DNA of 64,000 bases, from assembly GCF_031085175.1 (NCBI RefSeq), contig NZ_JAVHUY010000012.1:159224-223223 (forward strand), read 5' to 3'. The position numbers and the translations under genes were made by a program. Positions 25,143 through 33,908 of this stretch are shown here, one piece after another. The notes under the pieces are model-generated. The model ran no database searches and had not been told where the DNA came from. It saw only the letters and a program-made list of their open reading frames with translations. This DNA is from Phytohabitans maris (lineage in GTDB: Bacteria > Actinomycetota > Actinomycetes > Mycobacteriales > Micromonosporaceae). Positions within the stretch are counted from its first letter, which is position 1, and each line of letters begins with the position of its first letter.

Positions 25143-26501
25143 TTGACCGTGAATGACGTCCTGACCGTGCATGGCGGCACTCCGCTGCACGGGCGGATCC
25201 GGGTCCGCGGTGCCAAGAACCTCGTCTCCAAGGCGATGGTCGCGGCGCTGCTGGGCGACGCGCCGAGCCGGCTGTACGACGTGCCGCGCATCCGCGACGT
25301 CGAGGTCGTGCGCGGCCTGCTGGAGATCCACGGCGTCCGGGTCAGCGACGGTGACGACGAGGGCGAGCTGATCCTCGACCCCGCCAACGTCGAGAGCGCC
25401 ACCACCGACGAGATCAACGTGCACGCCGGCTCCAGCCGCATCCCGATCCTCTTCTGCGGGCCGCTGCTGCACCGCCTCGGCCACGCGTTCATCCCCGACC
25501 TCGGCGGCTGCCACATCGGGCCGCGGCCGATCGACTTCCACATCCAGGCGCTGCGCCAGTTCGGTGCGGTCGTCGACAAGGCGCCCGAGGGCATGCACCT
25601 CACCGCGCCGAACGGGCTGCACGGCACCAAGCTGGAGCTGCCGTACCCGAGCGTGGGCGCCACCGAGCAGGTGCTGCTCACCGCGGTGATGGCCGAGGGC
25701 GTCACCGAGCTGCGCAACGCGGCGGTCGAGCCGGAGATCATCGACCTCATCTGCGTACTGCAGAAGATGGGCGCGATCATCAAGGTGCACACCGACCGGG
25801 TGATCGAGATCCAGGGGGTTCCCCGCCTCGGCGGCTACACCCACCGCCCGATCCCGGACCGCATCGAGGCGGCCAGCTGGGCGGCGGCCGCCCTGGCCAC
25901 CGGCGGCGACATCGAGGTGCTCGGCGCCGAGCAGGTCGACATGATGACGTTCCTCAACGTCTTCCGCTCGGTCGGCGGGGCGTACGAGGTCACCGACATG
26001 CGCCCGCCGCGCAACGGCTCCCCCGGTCAGGAAGGCAAGATCCGCTTCTGGCACCCGGGCGGCGAGCTCAAGGCCGTGGCGCTGGAGACCGACGTGCACC
26101 CCGGCTTCATGACCGACTGGCAGCAGCCGCTGGTGGTGGCGCTGACCCAGGCACGAGGCCTGTCGATCGTGCACGAGACCGTGTACGAGCAGCGGCTCGG
26201 CTACACCGAGGCGCTCAACTCGATGGGCGCCACGATCCAGGTGTACCGGGACTGCCTGGGCGGCACCCCGTGCCGCTTCGGCCGGCGCGACTTCAAGCAC
26301 TCCGCGGTGATCGCCGGGCCGAGTAAGCTGCACGCCGCCGACCTGGTCATCCCCGACCTGCGGGCCGGCTTCAGCCACCTGATCGCGGCGCTCGCGGCCG
26401 AGGGCACCTCCCGGGTGTACGGCGTCGACCTGATCAACCGGGGCTACGAAGACTTCGAGGCCAAGCTGGCGGCGCTGGGCGCGCACGCCGAGCGCTCTTG
26501 A
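25143..26501 (+). CDS. UDP-GlcNAc 1-carboxyvinyltransferase-like (MurA paralogue)
   Basis: This 452-residue protein has the EPSP/MurA double-barrel fold. RGAKNLVSKAM supplies the Lys-Asn pair that binds PEP, and DLGGCHIGPRPIDFH places Cys123 at the position of the MurA active-site cysteine (the fosfomycin target). MurA makes enolpyruvyl-UDP-GlcNAc, the first peptidoglycan precursor. Large insertions around residues 265-350, compared with E. coli MurA, suggest a divergent paralogue. The start is TTG 25143, because GGAGG (25131-25135) lies 7 bases before it; GTG 25149 would be 13 bases away. The following genes are DUF3043 and DUF2461 proteins. Confidence 0.87.
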   Translation: MTVNDVLTVHGGTPLHGRIRVRGAKNLVSKAMVAALLGDAPSRLYDVPRIRDVEVVRGLLEIHGVRVSDGDDEGELILDPANVESATTDEINVHAGSSRIPILFCGPLLHRLGHAFIPDLGGCHIGPRPIDFHIQALRQFGAVVDKAPEGMHLTAPNGLHGTKLELPYPSVGATEQVLLTAVMAEGVTELRNAAVEPEIIDLICVLQKMGAIIKVHTDRVIEIQGVPRLGGYTHRPIPDRIEAASWAAAALATGGDIEVLGAEQVDMMTFLNVFRSVGGAYEVTDMRPPRNGSPGQEGKIRFWHPGGELKAVALETDVHPGFMTDWQQPLVVALTQARGLSIVHETVYEQRLGYTEALNSMGATIQVYRDCLGGTPCRFGRRDFKHSAVIAGPSKLHAADLVIPDLRAGFSHLIAALAAEGTSRVYGVDLINRGYEDFEAKLAALGAHAERS

Positions 26502-26507
26502 TCCCGG

Positions 26508-26513
26508 TACCCT
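26508..26513 (+). promoter_or_regulatory. -10-like box TACCCT, leaderless context
   Basis: TACCCT lies 7 bases before GTG 26521 and only 1 base before GTG 26515. By the spacing seen at other genes here, it favours the start at 26521. Confidence 0.35.
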
Positions 26514-26520
26514 CGTGAGC

Positions 26521-27159
26521 GTGCCGTCACTGTTCCGCCGCAAGCCCGCCGACGTCGTCGACTCCTCGCCCGCTGATGACATGCCCCTCGCGGACGCGGA
26601 GGTCGATGCCGCCCGCCCGAAGGGGCACACGCCGAGCAAGAAAGAGCTCGGTGTCGAGACGCCCAAGCGCGCCAGCAGTAACCGGCGCCGGGCGGTCGAG
26701 CCGGCGCCGGCCAACCGCCGCGAGGCGTACAAGAAGATGCGGGAGAAGCAGCGGGCCGAGCGGGCCGAGGCCTCGGCCGGCATGCGGGCCGGTGACGAGC
26801 GTTACCTGCTCGCCCGCGACCGCGGCCCCGAGCGGCTGCTGGTGCGCAACATCGTCGACGCGCGGCGCACGGTCGGCACATGGTTCTTCGGCGGCGCGCT
26901 GGTCGTGCTGATCGGCTCGTCGGGCGCGATGCCACCCGCCGTGCGCTTCGTCTCCAACATGCTGTGGGCGGCCCTGGCGCTCGGCGTCGTGGTCGACTCG
27001 GTGCTGATTTCCCGCAAGGTCAGGCGCCTGGTCCGCGAGCGCTTCCCGAAGACGACCCAGCGGATGGGCTCGCTCTACCTGTACGCGATCACCCGCTCGA
27101 TCACCTTCCGCCGGATGCGCATGCCGAAGCCCAAGGTGCAGATCGGCGACGCGGTCTAG
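26521..27159 (+). CDS. DUF3043-type membrane protein
   Basis: This 212-residue actinobacterial protein begins MPSLFRRK and has a long charged N-terminal half (Lys/Arg/Glu-rich, likely coiled or disordered, residues 1-110). Two membrane helices follow (about 119-140 and 143-165), then a basic C-terminal tail ending in RMRMPKPKVQIGD. The layout matches what I recall of the DUF3043 family; the function is unknown. GTG 26515 is an alternative start, but the upstream TACCCT box fits 26521. The DUF2461 gene starts 4 bases after the stop, so they are cotranscribed. Confidence 0.78.
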   Translation: MPSLFRRKPADVVDSSPADDMPLADAEVDAARPKGHTPSKKELGVETPKRASSNRRRAVEPAPANRREAYKKMREKQRAERAEASAGMRAGDERYLLARDRGPERLLVRNIVDARRTVGTWFFGGALVVLIGSSGAMPPAVRFVSNMLWAALALGVVVDSVLISRKVRRLVRERFPKTTQRMGSLYLYAITRSITFRRMRMPKPKVQIGDAV

Positions 27160-30100
27160 GGCCGTGGCGTTCGCCGGCTTTCCCGCCGAGGCCTTCGCGT
27201 TCTACGAGGGGCTCGAGGCAGACAACTCCCGCACGTACTGGACCGCGCACAAGGACGTGTACGACACCTGCGTACGCGGGCCGATGGGCGAGCTCGCGGC
27301 GGAGCTGGCCCCGTTGGTGCGGGCCGAGCCGAAGGTCTTCCGCCCGCACCGGGACGTACGCTTTTCGAAGGACAAATCGCCCTACAAGACCCACCAGGGG
27401 GCATTCTTCGAGGTGTCCAGCGGCGTCGGCTACTACCTGCACGTCGACGCCGGGGGCCTGTTTACGGCGGCCGGGTTCTACGCGCACAGCCGCGAGCAGA
27501 CCGCCCGCTTTCGGGCCGCGGTCGACGCCCCCGCCACCGGCGTCGAGCTGGAGAAGATCGTGCGGACGCTCACCCGCCACGGCTTCGAGCCCGGTGGCGA
27601 CCGGGTGAAGACCCGACCGCGCGGCTGCCCACCCGACCACCCGCGCCTCACGCTGATGCGCCACGAGGCCCTGACCGCCGGACGCCGCCACGCAGCGGGC
27701 CCGGAGCTTGAGGGGCGCACCTCCTTCGACCTCGTACGCACCGACTGGCGGCGCCTGCGCCCGCTCGTCGACTGGGTGGAGACCAACGTCGGCCCCTTCG
27801 ACCTGACCTAGCCCCCCTTCGAACCGGTCCCAGCCCGGGCGATCGTGGTATTTGAGTGCCCTCATTGGGGCACTGAGATACCACGATCCGCGGACGTCGT
27901 GCCAGAAGTCCGAGCCCGGGCGACTGGACGCGCGTCCCGCTCCCGCTGCGCGCCGCACGGCCGGAGCCCGAGTGACCGTCGCCTCACCGCCGGCGGCTGC
28001 CGGTGCCGACCCGTACGCCGCCGCGGGCACGTGGAGCACCGCCGGCGCGCGGACCGACGCCCCCGACCCGCCGGCCGCCACGGACACATGGACCACCACC
28101 GGCCCACGGGCCAACGCCCCCGACCCGCGGGCCGCCGCGGGCACGTCGAGCGGCGCGCACGCCGGCGCGGGCAGGTCGAGCGGCGCGCGGGCCGCCGCGG
28201 GCTCGTGGAGGGCTGCCGGTGCGGAGGGTGAAGCCGGCCAGGGTCGGATGTCCGTGCCCAGTGCTTGGGCGAGGTGGGAGGCGGCCCGCCAGTGACGGGC
28301 CCGGGTCGCCGGCTGGCCGGGCCGGAGGGCCGCCCGCCAGTGGTGGCCGGCCCGCACCGCGCGCGGCAGGCGGGCGTAGACGACCTGGCGCACGGCCGGG
28401 TCGGCGAACGCGTACCGCGCGCCGGGCCGCCGCACCAGCAGGCCACCCAGCCGGGCGAACACCGCCCGCACCGCGGCCGCGTCGCCGCCCAGCAGGGCCG
28501 CGACCGCCCCGGCGGAGATCGTGTCGCCGAGGGTGGCTGCGGCACCGAGCACGGCACGGTCCCGCTCGTCCAGCCGGCCGAGGCGGGCGGAGGCGATGCC
28601 GCGCACACGCGGCGGCAACGGGGGCTCGCCCCGCTCCGGCAGGCCGTCGGCGGCGACGGCCCGCGCGTACTCGACGGCGTAGCCGGGTATGCCACCGCAG
28701 AGCGGGGTGAGGCGGCCGGCGAGGCGCCCCGGCAGGCCGGCCCGGTCGAGCAGGTGCCGCAGCAGCCGCCCGGTCTCGACCTCCCCCAGCGGCTCCAGCA
28801 CGACGGCCGCCGCCTGTTCGACGGAACGGTCGGCACCCACCACGGCCGGCGACCGCCCGTCGACCACAACGGCCGGCGGCCGTTCGACGGCGCCGTCGGC
28901 GACCACCGGCGGCGCCGGCTCCGCGGCACGGCCGGCGCCCACCACGGCCGAGGCGCGCTCAACGGTCGCCGCCGGCGGCCCGGTGACCACGGCGGGCGCA
29001 CGGTCGGCGACCGGGCGGTCCGTGGCCTCGCCGGGGAGCGCGACCGCCGCGGTGCGGTCGGTGGTCACGACGGCGACCGGGAAGGAGCCCAGCCGCCCGG
29101 GGAGATCCGCCACGAACGCCCGCGTGGCCGCATCGGCCAGGTGCAGGTCGTCGAGGAGCAGCGCCAGCGGGGCACGGGCGGCGGCACCCCGGAGGACCGC
29201 CAGCAGGGCGCGCTCGATGGCTGGTTCGCGGGGCGTGGCCGGTGCGGAAGCCATGAGCCGCAGGAGTCCTCTTTGGATGGACGACAGCTCGCCAGCCGGT
29301 ACCAGGCCGCCGGCCCAGGCGCGGAGGCGGCGGCGCGCCTCGGCCGGGCCGCCGGCCTCCTCGACCCCGGCTTGGCGGCGGACCAGGTCGGCGAAGGGCG
29401 CGTACCGGTCGCCGCAGGGGGTGCCGTAGCCCACCCACCACCGCGCCCCGGCCGCCGCGAGCGCCTCGCGGGCCAGGCGGGACTTTCCCACGCCGGCCGG
29501 GCCGGTCAGCCGTACCACCGCCGGCCCCTGCCCGCGCAGTGCCCGCTCCACCCGGTCGACCACAGTGGACAGCTCGGCGCCGCGGCCGGCGAGTGGGACG
29601 GAGCGGTCGGGCGCGGCCGGCGGCACCGGGGCGAGGGCCCGCCAGACGTCGACCGGGGCGGGCTTGCCGGCCGGGGTGATGGCGGGCAGCGGCGCGTAGC
29701 GTACCCACGGCCCGGTGGCACCCCGCGTCGCGGCCGTGACCACCACGGTGCCCGGGGCGGCGTGGGTCTGCACCCGGGCCGCGGTGTTGACCACGTCGCC
29801 GCAGACCAGGGCCTGTCCCCCGTCGCGGAGCGCGGCGAGGTCGACGACGGCCTCGCCAGTGGCGACGCCGACCCGCGCCCGCACCGGCGTGCCGTCGGGA
29901 CAGGTGAGGCCGGCGAGCTCGCGCTGCACGTGCAGGCCGGCGAGCACCGCCCGGTACGCGTCGTACTCGTCGGAGTCGGGCGCGCCGAAGACGACGAGTA
30001 CGGCGTCGCCGACGTACTTCTCCACCACGCCCCGCCAGCGGTGGACGGCGCGGGTGACGCGGCCGAAGTACTCGCGCTGGAGGGCGAAGACGTCCTCCGG

Positions 30101-30211
30101 GTCGAGCCGGCTGGCGAGGCGGGTGAAGCCGACCAGGTCCACGAAGAGAACACTGACCCAGCGCCGCTCGTCGCGGGGCGCCGGGGAGCGGTCAGCGAAT
30201 GACCACGTCAT
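27101..30211 (-). CDS. Class III nucleotidyl cyclase fused to AAA-type ATPase; 3' end uncertain
   Basis: The N-terminal class III cyclase domain (residues 15-190) has metal-binding Asp25 (FVDLVGFT) and Asp69 with Lys65 in KYVGDAV, plus GDVVNTAARV. An ATPase follows, with Walker A GPAGVGKS (Lys243) and Walker B LALLLDDLHLAD, then a helical region. This is the layout of signal-responsive adenylate cyclases. A repetitive Pro/Ala/Val insert with recurring PAVV units lies at about 385-465, inside the ATPase module, and another repeat tract at about 705-775. After about residue 775 (near 27890) the frame runs through palindrome A3 and antisense through the DUF2461 gene to 27101, so the last ~260 residues are unlikely to be real protein. 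The original stop has probably been lost to insertion or frameshift. ATG 30211 begins MTWSFADR. Confidence 0.7.
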   Translation of the reverse strand: MTWSFADRSPAPRDERRWVSVLFVDLVGFTRLASRLDPEDVFALQREYFGRVTRAVHRWRGVVEKYVGDAVLVVFGAPDSDEYDAYRAVLAGLHVQRELAGLTCPDGTPVRARVGVATGEAVVDLAALRDGGQALVCGDVVNTAARVQTHAAPGTVVVTAATRGATGPWVRYAPLPAITPAGKPAPVDVWRALAPVPPAAPDRSVPLAGRGAELSTVVDRVERALRGQGPAVVRLTGPAGVGKSRLAREALAAAGARWWVGYGTPCGDRYAPFADLVRRQAGVEEAGGPAEARRRLRAWAGGLVPAGELSSIQRGLLRLMASAPATPREPAIERALLAVLRGAAARAPLALLLDDLHLADAATRAFVADLPGRLGSFPVAVVTTDRTAAVALPGEATDRPVADRAPAVVTGPPAATVERASAVVGAGRAAEPAPPVVADGAVERPPAVVVDGRSPAVVGADRSVEQAAAVVLEPLGEVETGRLLRHLLDRAGLPGRLAGRLTPLCGGIPGYAVEYARAVAADGLPERGEPPLPPRVRGIASARLGRLDERDRAVLGAAATLGDTISAGAVAALLGGDAAAVRAVFARLGGLLVRRPGARYAFADPAVRQVVYARLPRAVRAGHHWRAALRPGQPATRARHWRAASHLAQALGTDIRPWPASPSAPAALHEPAAARAPLDLPAPACAPLDVPAAARGSGALARGPVVVHVSVAAGGSGASVRAPAVLHVPAAAYGSAPAAAGGEATVTRAPAVRRAAGAGRASSRPGSDFWHDVRGSWYLSAPMRALKYHDRPGWDRFEGGLGQVEGADVGLHPVDERAQAPPVGAYEVEGGAPLKLRARCVAASGGQGLVAHQREARVVGWAAARSGLHPVATGLEAVAGERPHDLLQLDAGGGGVDRGPKAGGLLAAVRVEPGRRKQAPGVDVQVVADAAGHLEECPLVGLVGRFVLRKAYVPVRAEDLRLGPHQRGQLRRELAHRPAYAGVVHVLVRGPVRAGVVCLEPLVEREGLGGKAGERHGPRPRRRSAPWASACASGGR
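27164..27811 (+). CDS. DUF2461 family protein
   Basis: This 215-residue protein matches the TIGR02453/DUF2461 pattern: an N-terminal FPAEAFAFYEGLEADNSRTY, then KVFRPHRDVRFSKDKSPYKT, then GYYLHVDAGGLFTAAGFY and a C-terminal LVRTDWRRLRPLVDWV. The function of the family is not established. The GTG start is 4 bases after the DUF3043 stop. On the opposite strand an open frame continuing from the cyclase gene runs right through this gene; codon use and family match show that DUF2461 is the true coding strand. Confidence 0.85.
   Translation: MAFAGFPAEAFAFYEGLEADNSRTYWTAHKDVYDTCVRGPMGELAAELAPLVRAEPKVFRPHRDVRFSKDKSPYKTHQGAFFEVSSGVGYYLHVDAGGLFTAAGFYAHSREQTARFRAAVDAPATGVELEKIVRTLTRHGFEPGGDRVKTRPRGCPPDHPRLTLMRHEALTAGRRHAAGPELEGRTSFDLVRTDWRRLRPLVDWVETNVGPFDLT
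27841..27888. repeat. Family A intergenic palindrome, copy A3
   Basis: GATCGTGGTA and TACCACGATC arms enclose an inner AGTGCCC/GGGCACT stem. The inner sequence has diverged from A1, A2 and A4, but complementary changes keep the pairing. The element lies 30 bases after the DUF2461 stop and inside the open frame that extends from the cyclase gene on the minus strand. Confidence 0.8.
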
Positions 30212-30375
30212 ACCAGTGATTTTTTGCCTGGTCGCGTCCCGAATCGAAGGTACCGATGTCCCGAACCGCGTGGCCGGACGGTGCCAATAACTCGTCGTAT
30301 CAGAATCGCGGGTAGGGCCTCAACGCCGTGGCCTGCCGGCCGGCCACGAGCCGCGAGCCGCGAGGCGCCGCGGGG

Positions 30376-30433
30376 GGGCGCGAAGCGCGAGCCGCGAGGC
30401 CCGGCAGGGAGGGCGCGAAGCGCGAGCCGCGAG
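30376..30433. repeat. Short GC-rich direct repeats downstream of the response regulator
   Basis: GGGCGCGAAGCGCGAGCCGC occurs twice about 35 bases apart within a longer run of GAGCCGCGAG units. The 253-base gap between the cyclase start and the regulator stop holds nothing else that I can identify. Confidence 0.6.
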
Positions 30434-30464
30434 CCGCGGGTCGCAAAGGCAGGGGAGGCGTCTC

Positions 30465-31112
30465 CTAGCCCTCGATGCCGGCGTCGCGGGCCCGGAGGGC
30501 GGCCTGGACCCGGGTGTCCACGCCCAGCTTTTCGAACACGCCGGTGAGGTAGTTGCGCACCGTCTTCTCGTTGAGGCCCAGGCGGCGGCCGATCTCGGCG
30601 TTGGTGGCGCCGCGCACCAGGCCGGCGAGGATCTTGCGTTCCTGCGGGGTGAGCTTGTCGAACGGGGGCGGCAGCTGGGCGGGCGTGCCCTGCAGCGTGG
30701 TCAGCACCTCCGGCCCTACCTTCGGGCCGAGCACCACGCCGCCGTCGGCCACGGTGCGGAGGGCGTCGACGATCGTGTCGGGCTCGGTGTCCTTGAGCAC
30801 GTACCCCCGGGCGCCGGCCCGCAGCGCCCGCGCCACCCTGTCCTTGTCGTCATAGAGCGTGACGATCAGCACCTTGGCGCCCGGGCAGAGGGTCACGATG
30901 CGCCGGGTGGCCTCGATGCCGTCGCCGTCCGGCAGGTTGATGTCCATGGCCACGACCTGGGCCTTGTGGCTCACCGCCGCCCGGACGGCTTGCTCCACAG
31001 TGGACGCCTCGGCTACGCTCTCCACCCAGTCCTCGTCCTCGAGCATCGCGCGGAGCCCACGCCGCACCACAGGGTGGTCGTCGACGATCAGCACCCGGCA
31101 ACGCGACAGCAC
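30465..31112 (-). CDS. NarL/LuxR-type response regulator
   Basis: This 215-residue protein has an N-terminal receiver with acidic pair Asp11-Asp12, phospho-acceptor Asp57 (VVAMDINLPDGDG) and Lys in GYVLKD, and a C-terminal LuxR helix-turn-helix (LTPQERKILAGLVRGATNAE, then IGRRLGLNEKTVRNYL). It lies 72 bases downstream of a NarX/DesK-type sensor kinase on the same strand and is almost certainly its partner. The GTG start has GAGGTGA 5 bases upstream. The target genes are not evident. Confidence 0.93.
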   Translation of the reverse strand: MLSRCRVLIVDDHPVVRRGLRAMLEDEDWVESVAEASTVEQAVRAAVSHKAQVVAMDINLPDGDGIEATRRIVTLCPGAKVLIVTLYDDKDRVARALRAGARGYVLKDTEPDTIVDALRTVADGGVVLGPKVGPEVLTTLQGTPAQLPPPFDKLTPQERKILAGLVRGATNAEIGRRLGLNEKTVRNYLTGVFEKLGVDTRVQAALRARDAGIEG

Positions 31113-31184
31113 GTTTCACCTCGGCGGCAAGGACGGCAAATGGCCGCCCGCATGTTATCGCCGGGAAAGCCGGAATGCGTACCC

Positions 31185-33182
31185 TCAAAGGTGCGAATCA
31201 CCAACCTTCCGGACGTGTCGCGCAAGCGGGATCGGAAGTTGTACACGTACGGCCGTGCCGCGCGGGTCACCGGCCGTGACCACGCACTCACCACCCAGCT
31301 CGGCGGCCCGCTCCCGCATCGACTCCAGGCCGACGCCGATGTGGCCGTTGCCGCCGGACACGATACCGATGCCGTCGTCGACCACGTCGATGCTCAGCGC
31401 GCGGTCGGCGTCGACGGTGATGCGGCAGCTCTCCGCCCTGGAGTGCCGCGCCACGTTGGTCAGCGCCTCGCTGACGATGCGGTACGCGGCGACCTCGATC
31501 GCCGCCGGCAGCCCGTCGAGGTGGGCCGCCACGTGCAGGTCGACGCTGAGCGATGGGCTGTGGAACCGCTGGCACTGAGCGCGCAGCGCGGCCTCCAGTC
31601 CACGGTCCAGCTCGGGCGGGCGGTGCAGGTGGTCGAGCAGCTGGCGCACCTCGCTGCGGCACACCTGCAGGTCGGCGGTCATCTCTTCGAGGATGCGGCG
31701 GACCCGCTCCGGCTCGCCGGCCGCCTTTCGGGCCGCCCGCACCTGCATGCCGATGCCGGTCAGCGCGGGCCCAACACCGTCGTGCAGGTCGCGGCGCAGC
31801 CGTTTGCGCTCCTCCTCGCGGGCGGTGATCAGCCGCTCCCGCGACTCCTGCAGGTCACGGATGAGCCGGGTCGCCTCGGTCGCCACGGCGACGTACTGCG
31901 CCACGTCGGCCAGCAGGCGCCGCTCCCGGCGGCTGAACCGGTCACCCACGCCCCGGGTCGCGACCAGCAGCTGGCCGAGCGTCTCGCCCCGGGCCACCAT
32001 GTCGAACTCCTCCAGCCGGGTACCCGTGCGCCCGTGCTCGGCCACCAGTCGCGGGCCGTCCGGGGTGGCGACCCGCACCGCCACGTACGGCACGCGGAGC
32101 GAGCCCGCGATCGCGCTGGTGAGCAGCGGCAGCATCGCGTCCGGGTCGGCGGTCTGCCCGTGCAGGTCGGCGAGGTCGACGATCACCTTGTACGGGTCGT
32201 CGCGCTCGCCGTAGAGCAGGCGGTCGACGAGGCGCTGCACCCGGCGGCGCACCGGCTCGAACGCCACCGCGATCATGCCGGTCGCCACCAGCGACGCGTT
32301 CGACGTGTCGCCGTGCATGACCAGGTCACGCAGGATCGCCACGATCGCCACGAACCCGCCGATCAGCAGCAGCGTCATCAGCAGCCACACGACCGAGCGG
32401 TTGATCACGCGATCGAGGTCGTACAGCCGGAAGCGCAGCACCGCCACGGTCATCGCCAGCGGCACCACGGCGGCGGCCAGCGCCCACGCCCCGGTCAGCC
32501 CGAAGCCCTCCAGCATCAGCGCGACCGGAAAGAGCACCGCGGCCGGCAGCAGGCAGGCCAGCTGCTGCCGGGTCTCACCGGCGGCGCGCCGCCAGCGCAG
32601 TACGAGCGACACCACGACCGCGACCAGGCCGGCGCCGACCGCCACGATGGCGATCTTGGCGACCCGGTCGAGCACCTGGGCCCGTCCGGTGAGCGGTGTG
32701 TCCACTGTGGTCACCAGGTCGCGCGGGTGGTCGAACGCCGCCACCGCGAGCGCGGCCGCCGCGACCACCGTTGCCGCCGCGATCCAGGCGGCCGCGATCC
32801 GCCAGCGCGGTGACGGCAGCCGCCCGTCCGGGAAGTAGAGCAGCGCCAGTACGACGAGCCCGAGCGGCGGCCACCCCGACCACTGGGCGAACCACGCGAA
32901 CGGCAGCCATCCGGCCCAGCTCGCCGCGAGCACCGACGCGCACGCGGTCGCCCCGGCGGCGCACATGAGCCGGCCCACCGGATTGCCGGGCGCACCGGCG
33001 ATGACCAGCGCGCCCAGCGGCGCGAAGACCGCCAGGCCCGCCGTCAGCACCAGCACCCGCGGCGATATCGCCCGCTCGTCGAGCAACTGTCCAATGAGTA
33101 CCAGCAGCACGACCGCCACCCCGGCGGCCGCGGCGGCAGCCCGCCGCCGCGGCGTCCGTATCACGCCGGGAATGCCCCCCAT
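31185..33182 (-). CDS. Sensor histidine kinase, NarX/DesK type, with GAF-like domain
   Basis: This 665-residue membrane kinase has about eight hydrophobic helices in the first ~320 residues. A cytoplasmic GAF-like region follows (about 350-430, VPYVAVRVATPDGPRLVAE). The DHp helix REEERKRLRRDLHDGVGPAL holds the phospho-accepting His467, and the HATPase_c domain shows ALTNVARHS (N box) and VDDGIGI (G1). The signal is unknown. ATG 33182 is preferred over the start at 33236 because AGGAGG lies 4-5 bases upstream. It forms an operon with the response regulator. Confidence 0.92.
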   Translation of the reverse strand: MGGIPGVIRTPRRRAAAAAAGVAVVLLVLIGQLLDERAISPRVLVLTAGLAVFAPLGALVIAGAPGNPVGRLMCAAGATACASVLAASWAGWLPFAWFAQWSGWPPLGLVVLALLYFPDGRLPSPRWRIAAAWIAAATVVAAAALAVAAFDHPRDLVTTVDTPLTGRAQVLDRVAKIAIVAVGAGLVAVVVSLVLRWRRAAGETRQQLACLLPAAVLFPVALMLEGFGLTGAWALAAAVVPLAMTVAVLRFRLYDLDRVINRSVVWLLMTLLLIGGFVAIVAILRDLVMHGDTSNASLVATGMIAVAFEPVRRRVQRLVDRLLYGERDDPYKVIVDLADLHGQTADPDAMLPLLTSAIAGSLRVPYVAVRVATPDGPRLVAEHGRTGTRLEEFDMVARGETLGQLLVATRGVGDRFSRRERRLLADVAQYVAVATEATRLIRDLQESRERLITAREEERKRLRRDLHDGVGPALTGIGMQVRAARKAAGEPERVRRILEEMTADLQVCRSEVRQLLDHLHRPPELDRGLEAALRAQCQRFHSPSLSVDLHVAAHLDGLPAAIEVAAYRIVSEALTNVARHSRAESCRITVDADRALSIDVVDDGIGIVSGGNGHIGVGLESMRERAAELGGECVVTAGDPRGTAVRVQLPIPLARHVRKVGDSHL

Positions 33183-33243
33183 CACGCCTCCTACCCGAAC
33201 GCCGAACGCTGATCGCCACCGCCCGCGGCGTCCCAACCAGCGG

Positions 33244-33723
33244 TCAGTGCGCCCAGAAGTTGTGCCACCAGCTGCCGTCGTGCCGCGGCTGGATGGGTCC
33301 GGCGCTAGCGTACGAGTGGGAGAAGATCGGTTCGAGTAGCACGTAGCAGTCCGGCAGGCTCCGCCCCTCCAGGACCGCGAGGTTGCTCAGCGCCTCGTCC
33401 CGGGTCACCCTGGGCTGGTGCCGCGCGATGCGGGCGTCGACGCCGCTGGCCAGGTTGGCCCGGGTGGTGTAGAGCCGCTGCTGCACGACCGACACGTTCG
33501 GCGCGCTGCCAGAGTCCCGAAGCCCGGTCAGCGCCCCCGTGTCGCTGAGCGTCGGGACCAGCTTGTGGCCCTGCACGTCGAAGAACTCGATCGACCTGAG
33601 CTGGTCGGGCTTGATCTCCCGAGCGTCCAGGAGGCTCTGCACGTCCCGGTACACGTGCGCCATCGTGTTGTTGGTGGCGAGCACGAAAAGTGGCCCGCCG
33701 CTGGCCTGTTTCTGGGTGCTCAT
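33244..33723 (-). CDS. Protein of unknown function
   Basis: This 159-residue soluble protein starts MSTQKQASGGPLFVLATNN and contains RSIEFFDVQGHKLVPTLSD and a C-terminal aromatic HDGSWWHNFWAH. It has no signal peptide, no membrane helix and no cofactor motif, and I do not recognise a family. GGGAGGAG lies 7 bases before the ATG, so it is well translated. It lies 62 bases upstream of the sensor kinase on the same strand and may be its cotranscribed partner; that is inference. Confidence 0.65.
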   Translation of the reverse strand: MSTQKQASGGPLFVLATNNTMAHVYRDVQSLLDAREIKPDQLRSIEFFDVQGHKLVPTLSDTGALTGLRDSGSAPNVSVVQQRLYTTRANLASGVDARIARHQPRVTRDEALSNLAVLEGRSLPDCYVLLEPIFSHSYASAGPIQPRHDGSWWHNFWAH

Positions 33724-33833
33724 GCTGCGCTCCTCCCGTGCGGTGAGACCGTCGAGAGGAGACTGCGGCGCCGGCCGTCCCGCCCGCCCCTGACGAATGT
33801 CCCGCGACTTCGAGGACCCCCGGGCCGCCGGAA

Positions 33834-33894
33834 GTTGATCAGGGACTTGGCCGGGCGACACCCGCACGACACGCCCACCAACTCCCTGATCAAC
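33834..33894 (-). terminator. Long imperfect palindrome after azlD (third palindrome type)
   Basis: GTTGATCAGGGACTT (33834-33848) pairs with AACTCCCTGATCAAC (33880-33894) with one mismatch, and the stem continues partly inward. It lies 14 bases after the azlD stop. There is no T-tract, so termination is inferred from position. Confidence 0.5.
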
Positions 33895-33908
33895 AGCCCG
33901 GGGGTGGG

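Noticed and set aside
28000..28240. Plus-strand open frames with repeats (for example from 27845)
   Set aside because: They are antisense readings of the Pro/Ala repeat at the end of the cyclase gene and start inside palindrome A3.
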